Positions 1 through 9,006 are shown, numbered from the stretch's first letter. The stretch: DNA of 64,000 nt from VXPQ01 sp965232485 (GCA_965232485.1 OZ246975.1:2976001-3040000), one strand, 5' to 3'. Numbers and translations are program-made. Notes: generated from the letters alone by a model not told the origin.

Positions 1-1006
1 AGATCAGGCTCGTAAACGGCTCCCAGATGACCAGGCCGCCGAAGGTGCCGAGGACGCCCCCGAGATACTTGATGTAGCGGAGTTGCTCGTTGGAAGCGTT
101 CCTGATCACGGCTTCCAGTTTGTCTTCGCTGTACTTTTGCATGTTCGACACGACGATGCCGTAAATGTCGAGCCGTTCGACAAAGCCGAGCACGATGCGC
201 GCGGACCAGTTTTCTATGTCGCCGGCCCGGGCTTCTATCTTGTCGGGAAGCTGGTCGAATACGTTGTCGAGTTCGTCCAGGATCGTATCCATTGAGGCGG
301 GGATTTCCTGGACTGCTTCGTCCAGTCGCCGCCGGAAATCGTCTTCGTTCCAGAAACGCCAGCCTCGCAGCGCAAAGCCCGCTACGCCGCGTCCGGCAAG
401 GAGATGTAGCTTGTCCTCCATGAACGTAACGATCTGGTCGCGTACTTCCGGAGAGGAAAGCGCCTCGTTGACGTAGCGGGCCAGGAATGTTTTCAGTTCG
501 TTCCGAAATTCGGGGTCCTCAAGGAGGTTGCGCGTTGCGGAGAAAACCATATCCCGGTATTTCCGGAGGAGTCCCGACTCCTCGATCTTGTCCTTGATGA
601 TGTCTTCGTTGATGAGCTCTTCGGAGACGGTTTTCGCCAGGCGCAATATCACGCGTTCCCGTTGCGCCGGGATAAGGCCCTGCCCCAGCAAGGGGCGCCG
701 TCGCCGGGGATGGAACAGCATCGTAATGGCCAGCCAGTTCGTAAGGTATCCGATCAATCCGCTTACGGCAATGATGCGGAGCAGGTGTTCGAAGCGGTAC
801 GTGACGCCGAAGTACGTACGGTCGCCGATGGGCACATCCCACCAGAAACTGAAAACGAACATGGCGACGAGGATCGGCGGCACGCTGCGCAGGAGCGTCA
901 GGATAAGAGACAACAGGCGACCCTGCTCTGCGCGGGGAAGTTCGATTTTTGTGCGCCGGGGTATGGGAAGGGGCGGGAGGTGGCGGCGGATATAATCGAT
1001 CAGCAT
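1..1006 (-). CDS. DUF445 family membrane protein, 3' end beyond window
   Basis: The leftward frame stays open from an ATG at 1006 to base 1, so about 335 codons are visible and the C-terminus is cut by the window edge. It has a hydrophobic segment at about residues 31-56 and a second at 75-98. The second contains the DUF445 hallmark GLIGYLTNWLAITMLF (residues 83-98), followed by LLGQGLIPAQRERV. A long charged helical domain follows, and another hydrophobic stretch (LGGVLGTFGGLVIW) begins at the window edge. DUF445 proteins are inner-membrane proteins of unknown biochemical role. The gene starts 87 bases downstream of mlaD on the same strand and may be the last gene of that operon. The family call is firm; the function is unknown. 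Confidence 0.85.
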   Translation of the reverse strand, partial: MLIDYIRRHLPPLPIPRRTKIELPRAEQGRLLSLILTLLRSVPPILVAMFVFSFWWDVPIGDRTYFGVTYRFEHLLRIIAVSGLIGYLTNWLAITMLFHPRRRRPLLGQGLIPAQRERVILRLAKTVSEELINEDIIKDKIEESGLLRKYRDMVFSATRNLLEDPEFRNELKTFLARYVNEALSSPEVRDQIVTFMEDKLHLLAGRGVAGFALRGWRFWNEDDFRRRLDEAVQEIPASMDTILDELDNVFDQLPDKIEARAGDIENWSARIVLGFVERLDIYGIVVSNMQKYSEDKLEAVIRNASNEQLRYIKYLGGVLGTFGGLVIWEPFTSLI

Positions 1007-1093
1007 CGGATAAACAGAAAAAGTCTGCGATGACGTTTCCGTTGGCGTTCAAGTCTGTGGACGAGAATAGTATGCTTCCTGCTGCGACTTCCG

Positions 1094-2023
1094 TTAGAAA
1101 ACATCCACAATATCCATGTGGCGCAGGTATTTGCGGGGATTCTCCTGCAAGTCCCGCATCAGGGATTCGAGGGTTTCGAGCGTGGATCCCATGCGTATGT
1201 ACAGGGTCGGATCGTTCAGCATCCGGGCTATGGTGCCGTCGCCGTGGTTGATCTTGTGCAGAATTTCGTCCAGATTGTGCGTGGCGCCTTCCAGCGTTCC
1301 GAGGGAGCCTTCAAGGTGCGTTGCGATCTGGTCGAGGCGGCGTAGCGTCTGCGCCAGGGTGTCCGCGCTACCGCCGGATATGCCGGCAAGATCCTCCGAG
1401 AAGGTTTCGACGTTGTGAATGATCTGCCGTACGGACGCCTGTTCCTGGCGTAGCGTCTGGGCCAGGGCGTCTGTTACTTCGCGCAAGGTCCGGAGCGTCG
1501 GGCGGATGTCCGCGCCGGCTTCTCCGATCAGGCTGTCGGTATCTTCGATCAGGACATTGGCGTTCGCCAGCGCTTCCTCGACGTTTTCCGTAAGGCGGAC
1601 GCTGCGTTCCGTGACGGCTTCGAAGGCGTCCTGCGTGCTAATGCCTTCAATGTATCCCTGGTCGGCTATCGGCGGATTGTCCGCAGGCCCGGGAAAAATA
1701 ACCACATAATTGCTGCCGAGCGCGGAGATGCCGCCGATTTCGGCGCGGGAGCCTTCCGGGATATGGACATTGTTGTCGAGGTGCAGGCGGACGCTCACCC
1801 GATTGTCCGTATCCAGCTGGACATGTTCCACCGCGCCTACGTCGACGCCTCGGATTCGTATGGGACTGCCGCCGGAAAGTCCTCCGGACGATTCGAAATG
1901 AGTGTAGAGGACATACGTGCTTCGGAAAAGCGGCACATCTTGCAGAAAACGGATGCCCAGTACGAAAACGACCGCCGCCGCAGCGAGGCTCAGGCCGACA
2001 ATCAGTTCTTTGGAATGCTTCAC
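1094..2023 (-). CDS. mlaD: MlaD/MCE-family lipid-transport substrate-binding protein
   Basis: This 309-aa protein has an N-terminal membrane anchor (about residues 8-27). An MCE domain (about 35-115) follows, with the typical strand GGLSGGSPIRIRGVDVGAV. The remaining 190 residues are helical and rich in acidic and hydrophobic heptads, as in MCE proteins that form hexameric rings or tunnels. It should be anchored in the inner membrane and carry phospholipid between the MlaFE ABC core and the outer membrane. It is the third gene of mlaE-mlaF-mlaD, 15 bases after mlaF. No mlaB or mlaC gene is visible next to it, which is normal outside Proteobacteria. The start ATG is followed by a good anchor sequence (MKHSKELIVGLSL). 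Confidence 0.88.
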   Translation of the reverse strand: MKHSKELIVGLSLAAAAVVFVLGIRFLQDVPLFRSTYVLYTHFESSGGLSGGSPIRIRGVDVGAVEHVQLDTDNRVSVRLHLDNNVHIPEGSRAEIGGISALGSNYVVIFPGPADNPPIADQGYIEGISTQDAFEAVTERSVRLTENVEEALANANVLIEDTDSLIGEAGADIRPTLRTLREVTDALAQTLRQEQASVRQIIHNVETFSEDLAGISGGSADTLAQTLRRLDQIATHLEGSLGTLEGATHNLDEILHKINHGDGTIARMLNDPTLYIRMGSTLETLESLMRDLQENPRKYLRHMDIVDVF

Positions 2024-2038
2024 AGTGGTGGATGGTCG

Positions 2039-2812
2039 TTAGGAGTATGGGGATATTTCCGGCGCGGCGGTCGGTTCTCCGATCACATATTCGCTGGCCC
2101 GGACGAAATCGAGCAGGGATTCGTGATCGGTTCGGTGGAGATCATGCACGGTTCCGGTCCAGGAGATGCGGGTTTGATGGATAAAGGCGACCTGGTCTGC
2201 AATGGCGAGCACCGAATGCATGTCGTGCGTGATCACGATACTGGTTACGCGCAACTGTTCGTTGAGCGACTGGATGAGTTCGTTGATATGGCTGGACGTG
2301 GCCGGGTCGAGGCCGCTGGTCGGTTCGTCGTATATAATATACTTGGGTTGCAATGCAACGGCGCGGGCCAGCGCGACGCGCTTTCGCATGCCGCCGGACA
2401 GTTCGGACGGCATTTTTTTCCCGATGTTGGATAACTGCACCATTTCGAGGCATTCTTCCACCCGGCTCCGGATGGCCTCGTCGGAGTCTGCCGTGAAGGT
2501 GCGTAGCGGAAACGCAATGTTTTCGAAGGAGGACATCGAATCAAACAGGGCGCCGCCCTGAAACAGGACGCCGAACTTGCGGCGTATCCGGCGCAGTTCC
2601 CTGTATGGCACTTCGTTGATGTTGGCTTCGTCCACGAACACGCGTCCTTCGTCGGGCGTGAGCAGGCCAACCGCATGTTTCATGAGTACGCTTTTGCCGG
2701 ACCCCGACCGTCCGATGATCGCCAGCGTTTCTCCCTCGGGAATATCCAGAGAGACATCGCGCAGCACGACGGCGTTATTGAACTGCTTGCTGATATGTTC
2801 GAGCCGGATCAT
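2039..2812 (-). CDS. mlaF: ABC transporter ATPase of the Mla lipid-transport system
   Basis: This 257-aa ATP-binding subunit is complete. Walker A is GRSGSGKS (34-41), the ABC signature is LSGGM (138-142), and Walker B with the D-loop is YDEPTSGLDP (161-170). The switch His lies in VITHDMHSV. The signature variant LSGGMRKRVALARA is characteristic of MlaF-type ATPases that energise MCE-linked phospholipid transport. It lies between mlaE (21 bases upstream) and mlaD (15 bases downstream) on the same strand, which fixes the assignment better than the ATPase fold alone. The usual length for the family is 250-270 aa. Confidence 0.92.
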   Translation of the reverse strand: MIRLEHISKQFNNAVVLRDVSLDIPEGETLAIIGRSGSGKSVLMKHAVGLLTPDEGRVFVDEANINEVPYRELRRIRRKFGVLFQGGALFDSMSSFENIAFPLRTFTADSDEAIRSRVEECLEMVQLSNIGKKMPSELSGGMRKRVALARAVALQPKYIIYDEPTSGLDPATSSHINELIQSLNEQLRVTSIVITHDMHSVLAIADQVAFIHQTRISWTGTVHDLHRTDHESLLDFVRASEYVIGEPTAAPEISPYS

Positions 2813-2833
2813 GGGGGAGAGGAAGCGTATCCT

Positions 2834-3595
2834 TTACAGTAATGCGACGGCGAGGACCAGGTCTGCGATAAGAATGAATACGCAACTCATCACGGCGGCT
2901 TGCGTCGTGCTTTTGCCGACGCCCTCTGCGCCGCCGGCCGTAAAATATCCCATGTAACAGGACACCGAAGTAATGATGAATCCGAACGCGAACGCCTTGC
3001 TCAGGCCAAAGTAGGGATCGAACGGGCGAAAGAAATTCTGGGCGCCCTGCACGAATTCCTGCGTAGTCAGGTAGCCGCCGAGGTTGGCTACGACGACGCC
3101 GCCGCCAATCCCAATGGCGCAGGCCGCTACGTAAAGCATGGGAAACATCACGACGCCGGCCATGATCCGGGGGGCGATCAGGTAGCTTATCGAGTTGAGG
3201 CCCATCGTTTCGAGGGCGTCGATCTGTTCCGTGACGCGCATGGTTCCCAGTTCGGCGGCAATGCGTGCTCCGACGCGCCCCGCCAGAATAAATCCTGTGA
3301 CGACCGGGCCGAGTTCCAGAATTATGGAGGGGGCCACGACCGATCCGATCACGGTGGCGGGAAGAAAGACGGAAACCAGTTGGTAGGATACCTGCACGGT
3401 GGTCACGGCCCCGGAAAAGGCGGCGGCCAGCGCAACGATCGGGAGCGACTCCACGCCGATGCGGATCATCTGGCTGATGGTGTTCTTGCGGTACGTACGA
3501 AAATCGTCCGGCGAAACGAACGCATGGGCAATCAGCAGCGAGTATTTGCCCAGGATCGTAAAAGGGCGGAGGAGCCAGGTAAGCGAATACGTCAT
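2834..3595 (-). CDS. mlaE: MlaE-family ABC transporter permease
   Basis: This 253-aa integral inner-membrane protein has about five hydrophobic segments. It carries the family core ILELGPVVTGFILAGRVGAR with the following AAELGTMRVTEQIDALE, the most conserved stretch of MlaE permeases. It is the first gene of the leftward mlaE-mlaF-mlaD operon. With MlaF it should form the ABC core that moves phospholipid between the inner membrane and the MCE ring. The start ATG at 3595 gives the normal family length. A promoter should lie in the 396-base divergent region shared with the sigma-factor gene, part of which is a repeat fragment (3701-3791). Confidence 0.9.
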   Translation of the reverse strand: MTYSLTWLLRPFTILGKYSLLIAHAFVSPDDFRTYRKNTISQMIRIGVESLPIVALAAAFSGAVTTVQVSYQLVSVFLPATVIGSVVAPSIILELGPVVTGFILAGRVGARIAAELGTMRVTEQIDALETMGLNSISYLIAPRIMAGVVMFPMLYVAACAIGIGGGVVVANLGGYLTTQEFVQGAQNFFRPFDPYFGLSKAFAFGFIITSVSCYMGYFTAGGAEGVGKSTTQAAVMSCVFILIADLVLAVALL

Positions 3596-3991
3596 CGCGC
3601 GCGGCGGGAATCGAACGGAGAAACGAGACCGGAAATACGGAGGAGCATAACGCCGCTGCGCGCGGCATGGTTGTGTTTTCGTCCGGAATAGCGCCTGGGG
3701 CGATTATGCGGGGCCTGACGCGCTGCTTCGTCATTCCTTGCCGGCGCGCCCCGCTCGGCGCCTGATCTTTGCGGACTTAATCAGCGTATCCCGTATTCTA
3801 TGAAATGGCGTCCGAATGGTTTCTTGCGTCCGGTCGGATCGATCTTTCCCCGCGTCGCGCGGCGCCGCCTGCATCCATAAAACAATAATTCCGGCCCTGC
3901 TCCGTTCTTGCAATGGAATCGGTTCTCTATCAAGGATTGCGAATCGGGCGCAGGATTCTTTTTCTGTATCCGGTCCGATCCGTCATTCCGA
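3596..3991. other. Divergent intergenic region between mlaE and the ECF sigma gene
   Basis: No convincing gene lies in these 396 bases. The stretch must contain both start-site regions. Bases 3701-3791 are a fragment of the interspersed repeat family described separately. An upstream extension of the sigma-factor frame to 3908 exists but lacks sigma-domain similarity. Confidence 0.6.
3701..3791 (-). repeat. Interspersed repeat fragment F (left half, reverse orientation)
   Basis: The fragment matches the hairpin 3' arm and terminal repeat of the full copies: GCTTCGTCATTCCTTGCC, then CTTTGCGGACTTAATC, then AGCGTATCC. The opposite half with the second terminal repeat is missing. Upstream bases 3690-3703 (GCGCCTGGGGCG) are still partly complementary to the local arm near 3747-3763, so the hairpin has decayed rather than been cut cleanly. 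Confidence 0.75.
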
Positions 3992-4597
3992 ATGCATCGT
4001 ACGGATGAGGCCCTTGCGGTCGCATACATTGAACAAGACGATCAGCAGGCGTTTCGCCAACTGGTCGAGCGCCATCAGGAACGCATATTCGGGTATGTGA
4101 TGGGCATGGTGCGGGATCGGGACGTAGCGAACGACCTTTTTCAGGAAACTTTTTTTCGAGTCATTCGGGCCATGAAGAAGGAACGCGGATCGTATGCGTC
4201 GCAGGGGAAATGGCTGGCCTGGGTCATGCGAATCGCCCGCAATGCGGTGTTTGACCATATGCGCGAGCGTAAAAAATGGACCGACGTCGAAAATCAGGAC
4301 GCCGAAGGGAACTCGTTCTGGGACCGGTTGCCGGATGCGTTGCCGGCGGTTGACGAGCAGGTGGACCTGCGGCGGCGCATCGACCTTATGGAGCAATGCA
4401 TTGAGAAACTCCCGGACGAACAACGCGAAGTATTGCTGCTTCGCCACGAAATCGGCATGACGTTTCGGGAGATTGCGGAACTTACCAATGTATCCATCAA
4501 CACGGCGCTGGGGCGGATGCGCTATGCGCTTCTCAACCTGCAAAAGATGATGCGGATAGAACTCGGCGAGGAGGCCGAAGGAATACGAACCACTTGA
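3992..4597 (+). CDS. ECF-type RNA polymerase sigma factor
   Basis: This 201-aa sigma-70 family protein has region 2 around residues 18-85 (QAFRQLVERHQERIFGY, then DLFQETFFRVIRAM) and region 4 around 135-190 (LPDEQREVLLLRHEIGM, then FREIAELTNVSINTALGR, a helix-turn-helix). Region 3 is absent, as expected for extracytoplasmic-function sigma factors. I chose the ATG at 3992 because it begins immediately before region 2; the frame is open upstream to 3908 but without family similarity. The next gene, 14 bases downstream, looks like a membrane anti-sigma factor, giving the usual sigma/anti-sigma pair. The signal is unknown. Confidence 0.9.
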   Translation: MHRTDEALAVAYIEQDDQQAFRQLVERHQERIFGYVMGMVRDRDVANDLFQETFFRVIRAMKKERGSYASQGKWLAWVMRIARNAVFDHMRERKKWTDVENQDAEGNSFWDRLPDALPAVDEQVDLRRRIDLMEQCIEKLPDEQREVLLLRHEIGMTFREIAELTNVSINTALGRMRYALLNLQKMMRIELGEEAEGIRTT

Positions 4598-4611
4598 TAC
4601 GACGAACCGGC

Positions 4612-5388
4612 ATGGACAAGAAAGACATTTGGCTTCTCGATCTTTACGAAGGTTCGGGGACGTCCCCGAACGCCGAGCATGGCAGTGCGGAAGAGGCTGC
4701 TTCCCTGCGCGAATTGAAGCATTGGCTGGACGCTCGTTCGGAGATTCGGTCTGCGCGGCCCGCTCCGGAGGCCGTAGAGGCGGTATTGGCGGCGGCGCGG
4801 CAGGCTTCGTCTTCCGACGCCCGGAAAGACCGGTCGGCCCGGCGGCGGTCGCCTGCGAGGCGCCGCGCGTTGCGGCGTATGGCGGGCGGGGCCCTTGTTG
4901 CGATGCTGGCGATGATCGCGCTGGTTGGATTGTTTCGGTTGGATGCGCTGGCTCCTGCTTCGACCGATACCGCTGTGCTTGACGCGTCTGCGGAGGGCGT
5001 TGTTTCGGAAACCCTTTCCGAAGCGCCTCTCCCGACCGGGGAAGGCGCCGCGCGCCCCGCCGACATACGGCGCGGCGAGGCGGCCGCTGTCGCTTCGCCC
5101 CCGGAAACGGCGCCTTCTCCGGCGGCCCTTGCCGATGCGGCGCCTGGCGCCGACGAAGCGCTGCAATCGGCGTCGGCGGCGAATGAACAGGCGGGCGGCG
5201 GGGCGCCTTCGGTCCCGGCGGACATACCGGCCTGGGACGATCCAGGCGACGTGATGTATTTGCAACAGCGCATACAGCGAATCGGGGAAGGAGTCGCCGA
5301 CGGATGGGAAGCCCCGGTGGCGCCGCTCGAAATGCTTCCTGCCGGGTCGGCGGGGGGCGGCCTGGTTCCCGCCTCGGAGCGCCGCTGA
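4612..5388 (+). CDS. Probable membrane-anchored anti-sigma factor
   Basis: This 258-aa protein has an acidic N-terminal cytoplasmic part (MDKKDIWLLDLYEGSG), an Arg-rich stretch at 72-89, a single transmembrane segment at about 90-110 (AGGALVAMLAMIALVGLF) and a low-complexity Ala/Glu/Pro-rich exported part. Topology and position directly after an ECF sigma gene suggest it sequesters that sigma factor at the membrane. I see no classical zinc-binding HxxxCxxC motif, so this is inference from layout and topology. The ATG at 4612 is preferred over a TTG at 4594 that would overlap the sigma gene. Confidence 0.6.
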   Translation: MDKKDIWLLDLYEGSGTSPNAEHGSAEEAASLRELKHWLDARSEIRSARPAPEAVEAVLAAARQASSSDARKDRSARRRSPARRRALRRMAGGALVAMLAMIALVGLFRLDALAPASTDTAVLDASAEGVVSETLSEAPLPTGEGAARPADIRRGEAAAVASPPETAPSPAALADAAPGADEALQSASAANEQAGGGAPSVPADIPAWDDPGDVMYLQQRIQRIGEGVADGWEAPVAPLEMLPAGSAGGGLVPASERR

Positions 5389-5458
5389 CGGAATGCGTCG
5401 CGCGTATGCGGCAAATCCTTTGGAGCGCTGCGCCAACCTGAACCAATACCTTAGCGCC

Positions 5459-6364
5459 ATGATTTCGTTTTTTCCATATCCCAAAGGCTGGTTGTTTGTC
5501 CTCTCGATATTGACGCTCGTCGCCGGAACGGCGTGGGCGCAACAGCCTCGCGTTCATTCGTTTCAGGACAAGGCCCCGGGACGTCGTTCCCTGGAAATCA
5601 GGAATGGCGCGGTATTCATAGATGGACGACAACTGGATCCCGACAATCTTCCCGAAGGATTTCCCCCGGAAGGCGCTGCGGTAGAGTATGTGTTTTTCCC
5701 CGGTTCGGACGAGGACCTGAAAATTCAGGTCAGGGGGGGATTGCAGTATATTCTCAAGGGCGACACCCTGAGATTGTCGTTGAATAATTCGCTCTGGCCC
5801 GGTTTTTTCGACGCCCCGGTTCTTTTCATTCCCGCTGATTCGCTGGATGCGGTCGGGGATCTTTTTGAGCAGAAGGCCGAGGTCTTGTTTGAGCAGGCCA
5901 AACGCATGCAGGATCTGCAACATCGTTTCGCGGAAGGCAATACGAACGAATTGCAGCAAATGATGGAGGAGATGACGCTGTATGCGTCGGAAGCGGCCCG
6001 CACGGCGAGTGAATTCCCGCATATCCAGATGCAGCGCTATCTCCAGGATATCCAGGATGCGGACCAGGCTCTTTTCGATCGGTTGATTCGCGAGCAACGG
6101 ATGGAGCGCGAGGCATTGACAATGGCCCGCAAATTTGCCGTGATGGAAGAAGGAGAAGCGCGTCGGGACAGCATCGCCGCGTTACGGGAGAGGCTGACCG
6201 AGATTTTCGAACTCAAGCAGGGTAATCGCCGGCGCGAGGTGGAGCAGCTCGAAGGAAAATTGCAGGAATTGCGCCAGGCGATCATCGAACGCGAGCGTTT
6301 TCGGGACGAGATTGTGGATCGTCGTTTGAAAGAATTGCTCGGCGACGGTACGCTGGATTGGTGA
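5459..6364 (+). CDS. Secreted coiled-coil protein of unknown function
   Basis: This 301-aa protein has a clear signal peptide (MISFFPYPKG, then a hydrophobic core ending AGTAWAQQ). A small beta-rich region follows (about 30-120). The rest is a long, highly charged helical region (about 130-295) rich in Glu, Arg and Gln with heptad spacing, so it probably forms a periplasmic coiled coil. It follows the sigma/anti-sigma pair on the same strand with a 70-base gap and may belong to that regulon. I do not recognise a family. The ATG at 5459 was chosen because the signal peptide begins there. Confidence 0.7.
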   Translation: MISFFPYPKGWLFVLSILTLVAGTAWAQQPRVHSFQDKAPGRRSLEIRNGAVFIDGRQLDPDNLPEGFPPEGAAVEYVFFPGSDEDLKIQVRGGLQYILKGDTLRLSLNNSLWPGFFDAPVLFIPADSLDAVGDLFEQKAEVLFEQAKRMQDLQHRFAEGNTNELQQMMEEMTLYASEAARTASEFPHIQMQRYLQDIQDADQALFDRLIREQRMEREALTMARKFAVMEEGEARRDSIAALRERLTEIFELKQGNRRREVEQLEGKLQELRQAIIERERFRDEIVDRRLKELLGDGTLDW

Positions 6365-6409
6365 CGCGGTTTGGGGCGGAGCGAGGGTGTGCTCGCACGC
6401 CTTGCAGCT

Positions 6410-6444
6410 TTTGAGATTCGCGGATTTAATCAGCGTATCCTTGA
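6410..6444 (-). repeat. Interspersed repeat fragment G (terminal end only)
   Basis: Only the terminal part of the repeat is left: TTGAGATTCGCGGATTTAAT followed by CAGCGTATCCTTGA, in reverse orientation. The hairpin and the other end are absent. It sits between the coiled-coil gene and the amidase gene. Confidence 0.6.
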
Positions 6445-6472
6445 TTTTTTCCAAACAAATTCGTATATTCGT
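6441..6472 (+). promoter_or_regulatory. Candidate Bacteroidota-type promoter for the amidase gene
   Basis: TTG at 6441-6443 and TATATTCG at 6464-6471 are 20 bases apart and resemble the TTTG / TAnnTTTG pattern of primary-sigma promoters in Bacteroidota. It lies about 115 bases upstream of the amidase start. This rests on a short motif only and overlaps repeat fragment G. Confidence 0.3.
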
Positions 6473-6586
6473 TGATTGTGTGGGGCATTGCGCGGCGATT
6501 TGCTTTTCTGCCCATCCGCCACCCACTCTTTCGCCGGCGCAAGATGCAGAGGAAGCGATCCCATTGACCGTTTCCCTAATTATGTC

Positions 6587-7942
6587 ATGATGCATTATTT
6601 GCGTTTGGGCTTTTTTATGCGCGCCGGATTTTCCTTGAGGGGAATGTTTCGGGTTTGCGCCGTTGCGCTTGTCCTTTTGGCGGCGGGCGCGTTTGGATAC
6701 GCCGCTCAGGCCGCCGCGTTGCCTGTCGCTTCAGACGTTGTTCCGCATGTGGAGCGGATTTCCCTGACCGAGCGCTCGGACGGTAAAGGGTATGTCGTTC
6801 GGTTTCATACCGACGGTCCGGTGGCGGCCTACAGTGCGCCGCGCCTGCTTGCCAATGGACAACTGGAGGTGGTCCTTTTCAATACGAGGCTGGCCTCCGA
6901 TCATGTCCGGGACGATGTGGCGGGGCCTGTGATCCGGTATGCAGGGGAAGAAGAGGCGGGACATTTGTTTTTCCGGTTTACCCTGGTCGCCGGGGAATCC
7001 ATGCGGGCTTCGGCGTATCGAGACGAGGCCTCCGACGATATACTCGTAAGCCTTTCGTATGCGGACGGGCAGAATATTTGGCGTTGGGAGGCGCTCCGGG
7101 AGCCTCGGGCGGTTCCTGCCCGGGAGATATCTCTTCTTGCTACGCCGGCCACTGAGATGTTGCCCGCCATCGGAGGAGGCTCCACCGGTCGGATGCGGCA
7201 GGCCGAGGAGTTGTTGCCCACCGAAGAGGCCCCGACGGGCGGACATTGGCTTCTGGACACCGTGGTGATCGACGCGGGGCATGGCGGCAAGGATTCGGGC
7301 GCGAGCGCGCACGGCGTCCTCGAAAAGGACATTGCCCTGTCTGTTGCGCTGAAAGTCGGCGCGTACCTTGAAGAGCGGCTCGGCATGCAGGTCGAATATA
7401 CGCGCCGGGACGACCGGTTTATCGAACTCGCCGACCGGGGGCGCATCGCCAACGAATACGGCGGCAAACTGTTTATTTCGATTCATGCGAATGCGGCGAC
7501 TTCGAGGGCGGCGAGCGGCACGGAGACCTATTTCCTTGGTTTGCACAAGACCGATGCGGCCCGCAACACCATGGAGCGAGAAAACGAGGTGGTGAAACTG
7601 GAGAGTTCCCAGCGGGAGTACGAGGAGATGAACGAAGAATCGCTTATTCGCATGGCGTTGACGCAAAGTGCGTATATGCAGCAGAGCCAGCAACTCGCCA
7701 TGTTTATCCAGAATCAGTTCGAAGAACGGGTGCAACGCAAGAATCGGGGCGTCAAGCAGGCCGGTTTTTATGTGCTTTGGGGCGCTTCCATGCCCGCCGT
7801 GCTCGTTGAACTGGGGTTCGTAACCAATAAATCCGAGGCGGCGTTTCTGGCCAGCGAATCCGGGCAGGATTATCTGGCCAGCGCTATCTTCCGCGCGGTT
7901 CGCTCGTACAAGGCGCAATACGACAAGGGACTCGTTCCATAG
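6587..7942 (+). CDS. N-acetylmuramoyl-L-alanine amidase (Amidase_3), AMIN-like N-terminus
   Basis: This roughly 451-aa exported peptidoglycan amidase cleaves the bond between MurNAc and the stem peptide during cell separation. A signal peptide near the start (GMFRVCAVALVLLAAGAFGY) leads to a beta-rich AMIN-like region, then the catalytic Amidase_3 domain. Zinc-site motifs are visible: VVIDAGHGGKDSGA (7264-7305), FISIHANA, and VELGFVTNKSEA with the catalytic Glu. An insertion rich in charged residues (NTMERENEVVKLESS) sits where AmiC-type enzymes carry an autoinhibitory helix. I took the ATG at 6587; 6590 or 6617 are equally good. The stop overlaps the neighbouring frame but apt begins later. 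Confidence 0.88.
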   Translation: MMHYLRLGFFMRAGFSLRGMFRVCAVALVLLAAGAFGYAAQAAALPVASDVVPHVERISLTERSDGKGYVVRFHTDGPVAAYSAPRLLANGQLEVVLFNTRLASDHVRDDVAGPVIRYAGEEEAGHLFFRFTLVAGESMRASAYRDEASDDILVSLSYADGQNIWRWEALREPRAVPAREISLLATPATEMLPAIGGGSTGRMRQAEELLPTEEAPTGGHWLLDTVVIDAGHGGKDSGASAHGVLEKDIALSVALKVGAYLEERLGMQVEYTRRDDRFIELADRGRIANEYGGKLFISIHANAATSRAASGTETYFLGLHKTDAARNTMERENEVVKLESSQREYEEMNEESLIRMALTQSAYMQQSQQLAMFIQNQFEERVQRKNRGVKQAGFYVLWGASMPAVLVELGFVTNKSEAAFLASESGQDYLASAIFRAVRSYKAQYDKGLVP

Positions 7943-8028
7943 TGCATCTCATTCGGCGCCGCGTCGCCATGGGGCGCCGGTTTTTATTCTTGCCGGATTC
8001 CTTTTCACGTTGTTTTCATTCCTCGCGC

Positions 8029-8577
8029 ATGTCCTTTTCTTCCGAAGCATCCATCCAGATCCTGCACGACGCCGTGCGCACCGTGCCCGATTTTCCACAA
8101 CCCGGCATTTCTTTCAAGGATGTTACGCCGATCTTGCTGGATCCCGTTTTGTTTCGGCAGGCTATCGAGGCGCTTGCAGGGCCTTTTCGAGAGGCGGGCG
8201 TTACGAAGGTGGCGGGTATCGAGTCGCGCGGGTTCCTGTTCGGATTATCTCTGGCCGAGCAACTTGGCGCGGGGTTCGCGCTCATCCGCAAACAGGGCAA
8301 GCTGCCCTGGCGGACTCACCGCATGGAATATGACCTCGAGTACGGTACGGATTGTATCGAAATGCACGCGGATGCTGTCGTGGAAGGGGATCGCGTACTG
8401 ATCCATGACGATGTGATCGCCACGGGCGGGACGGCGGCGGCGGCGGCGAAGATGATCCGGGCGGCTGGCGGAGCGTCCGTCGGCTTTTCGTTTCTGGCGG
8501 AGCTGAATTTCCTGTCGGGCCGGGATCGTCTCGGAACCGACGCAATGATCGAATCCGTTCTTCGGTTCGACGGATAG
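8029..8577 (+). CDS. apt: Adenine phosphoribosyltransferase
   Basis: This 182-aa enzyme makes AMP from adenine and PRPP in purine salvage. Diagnostic motifs are PDFPQPGISFKDVTPIL near the N-terminus, IESRGFLFG in the middle, and the PRPP-binding loop VLIHDDVIATGGTAAA. Most homologues have VDDLLATGGT, so IHDDVIATGGT is a mild variant that keeps the acidic pair. I chose the ATG at 8029 (MSFSSEASIQ), which gives the normal family length; a GTG at 7942 would overlap the amidase. It is followed convergently by the RidA gene after 21 bases. Confidence 0.92.
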   Translation: MSFSSEASIQILHDAVRTVPDFPQPGISFKDVTPILLDPVLFRQAIEALAGPFREAGVTKVAGIESRGFLFGLSLAEQLGAGFALIRKQGKLPWRTHRMEYDLEYGTDCIEMHADAVVEGDRVLIHDDVIATGGTAAAAAKMIRAAGGASVGFSFLAELNFLSGRDRLGTDAMIESVLRFDG

Positions 8578-8598
8578 GAAACGGCCTGGCGGTTACTG

Positions 8599-9006
8599 CT
8601 ACCGGACCGCGATACAGGAAATTTCCACCCGCGCACCCCGGGGAAGCGCAGCCGCTTCGATGGCCTCCCGCGCGGGGGGAAGCTCCGAAAAATAGCGGGC
8701 GTATACATCGTTTACGGCGCCGTAATCGTTGATGTCCGCCAGGAACACGCTGCATCGAACGACATTTCTGTAGTCCATTTGGGCGGCTTTGAGGACTGCG
8801 CCGAGGTTGTTCAGTGCGTGTTCCGTTTCGGCTTCGACGCCGCCGCGCGCCATGCTGCCTGTTTCGGGGTCAATGCCGAGTTGCCCGGAGCAGTAGAGCG
8901 TATCGCCGGCAAGAATAGCCTGGCTGTAGGGGCCTATGGCTGCCGGAGCGAGGGGCGTTGCGACAGCGCGGCGGGAGGTCGCCGGATTCGCAAGGGGGCT
9001 GTTCAT
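8599..9006 (-). CDS. RidA/YjgF/YER057c/UK114 family protein
   Basis: This 135-aa protein is a probable enamine/imine deaminase that removes reactive intermediates of PLP enzymes. Recognisable family parts are AIGPYSQAILAGDTLYCSGQ and the C-terminal LPRGARVEISCIAV with the conserved Arg that binds the substrate carboxylate. It is convergent with apt and divergent from the SDR gene. The first 15 residues (MNSPLANPATSRRAV) are an extra low-complexity tail; GTG or internal starts are possible. Confidence 0.9.
   Translation of the reverse strand: MNSPLANPATSRRAVATPLAPAAIGPYSQAILAGDTLYCSGQLGIDPETGSMARGGVEAETEHALNNLGAVLKAAQMDYRNVVRCSVFLADINDYGAVNDVYARYFSELPPAREAIEAAALPRGARVEISCIAVR

Noticed and set aside
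519..1052. 177-codon leftward frame near the left end
   Set aside because: It is a shadow of the DUF445 gene in another frame on the same strand; the DUF445 motif lies in the frame starting at 1006.
3983..6097. 704-codon leftward open frame opposite the sigma, anti-sigma and coiled-coil genes
   Set aside because: It is low-complexity Arg/Pro-rich sequence lying antisense to three well-supported genes; high GC makes such mirror frames common.
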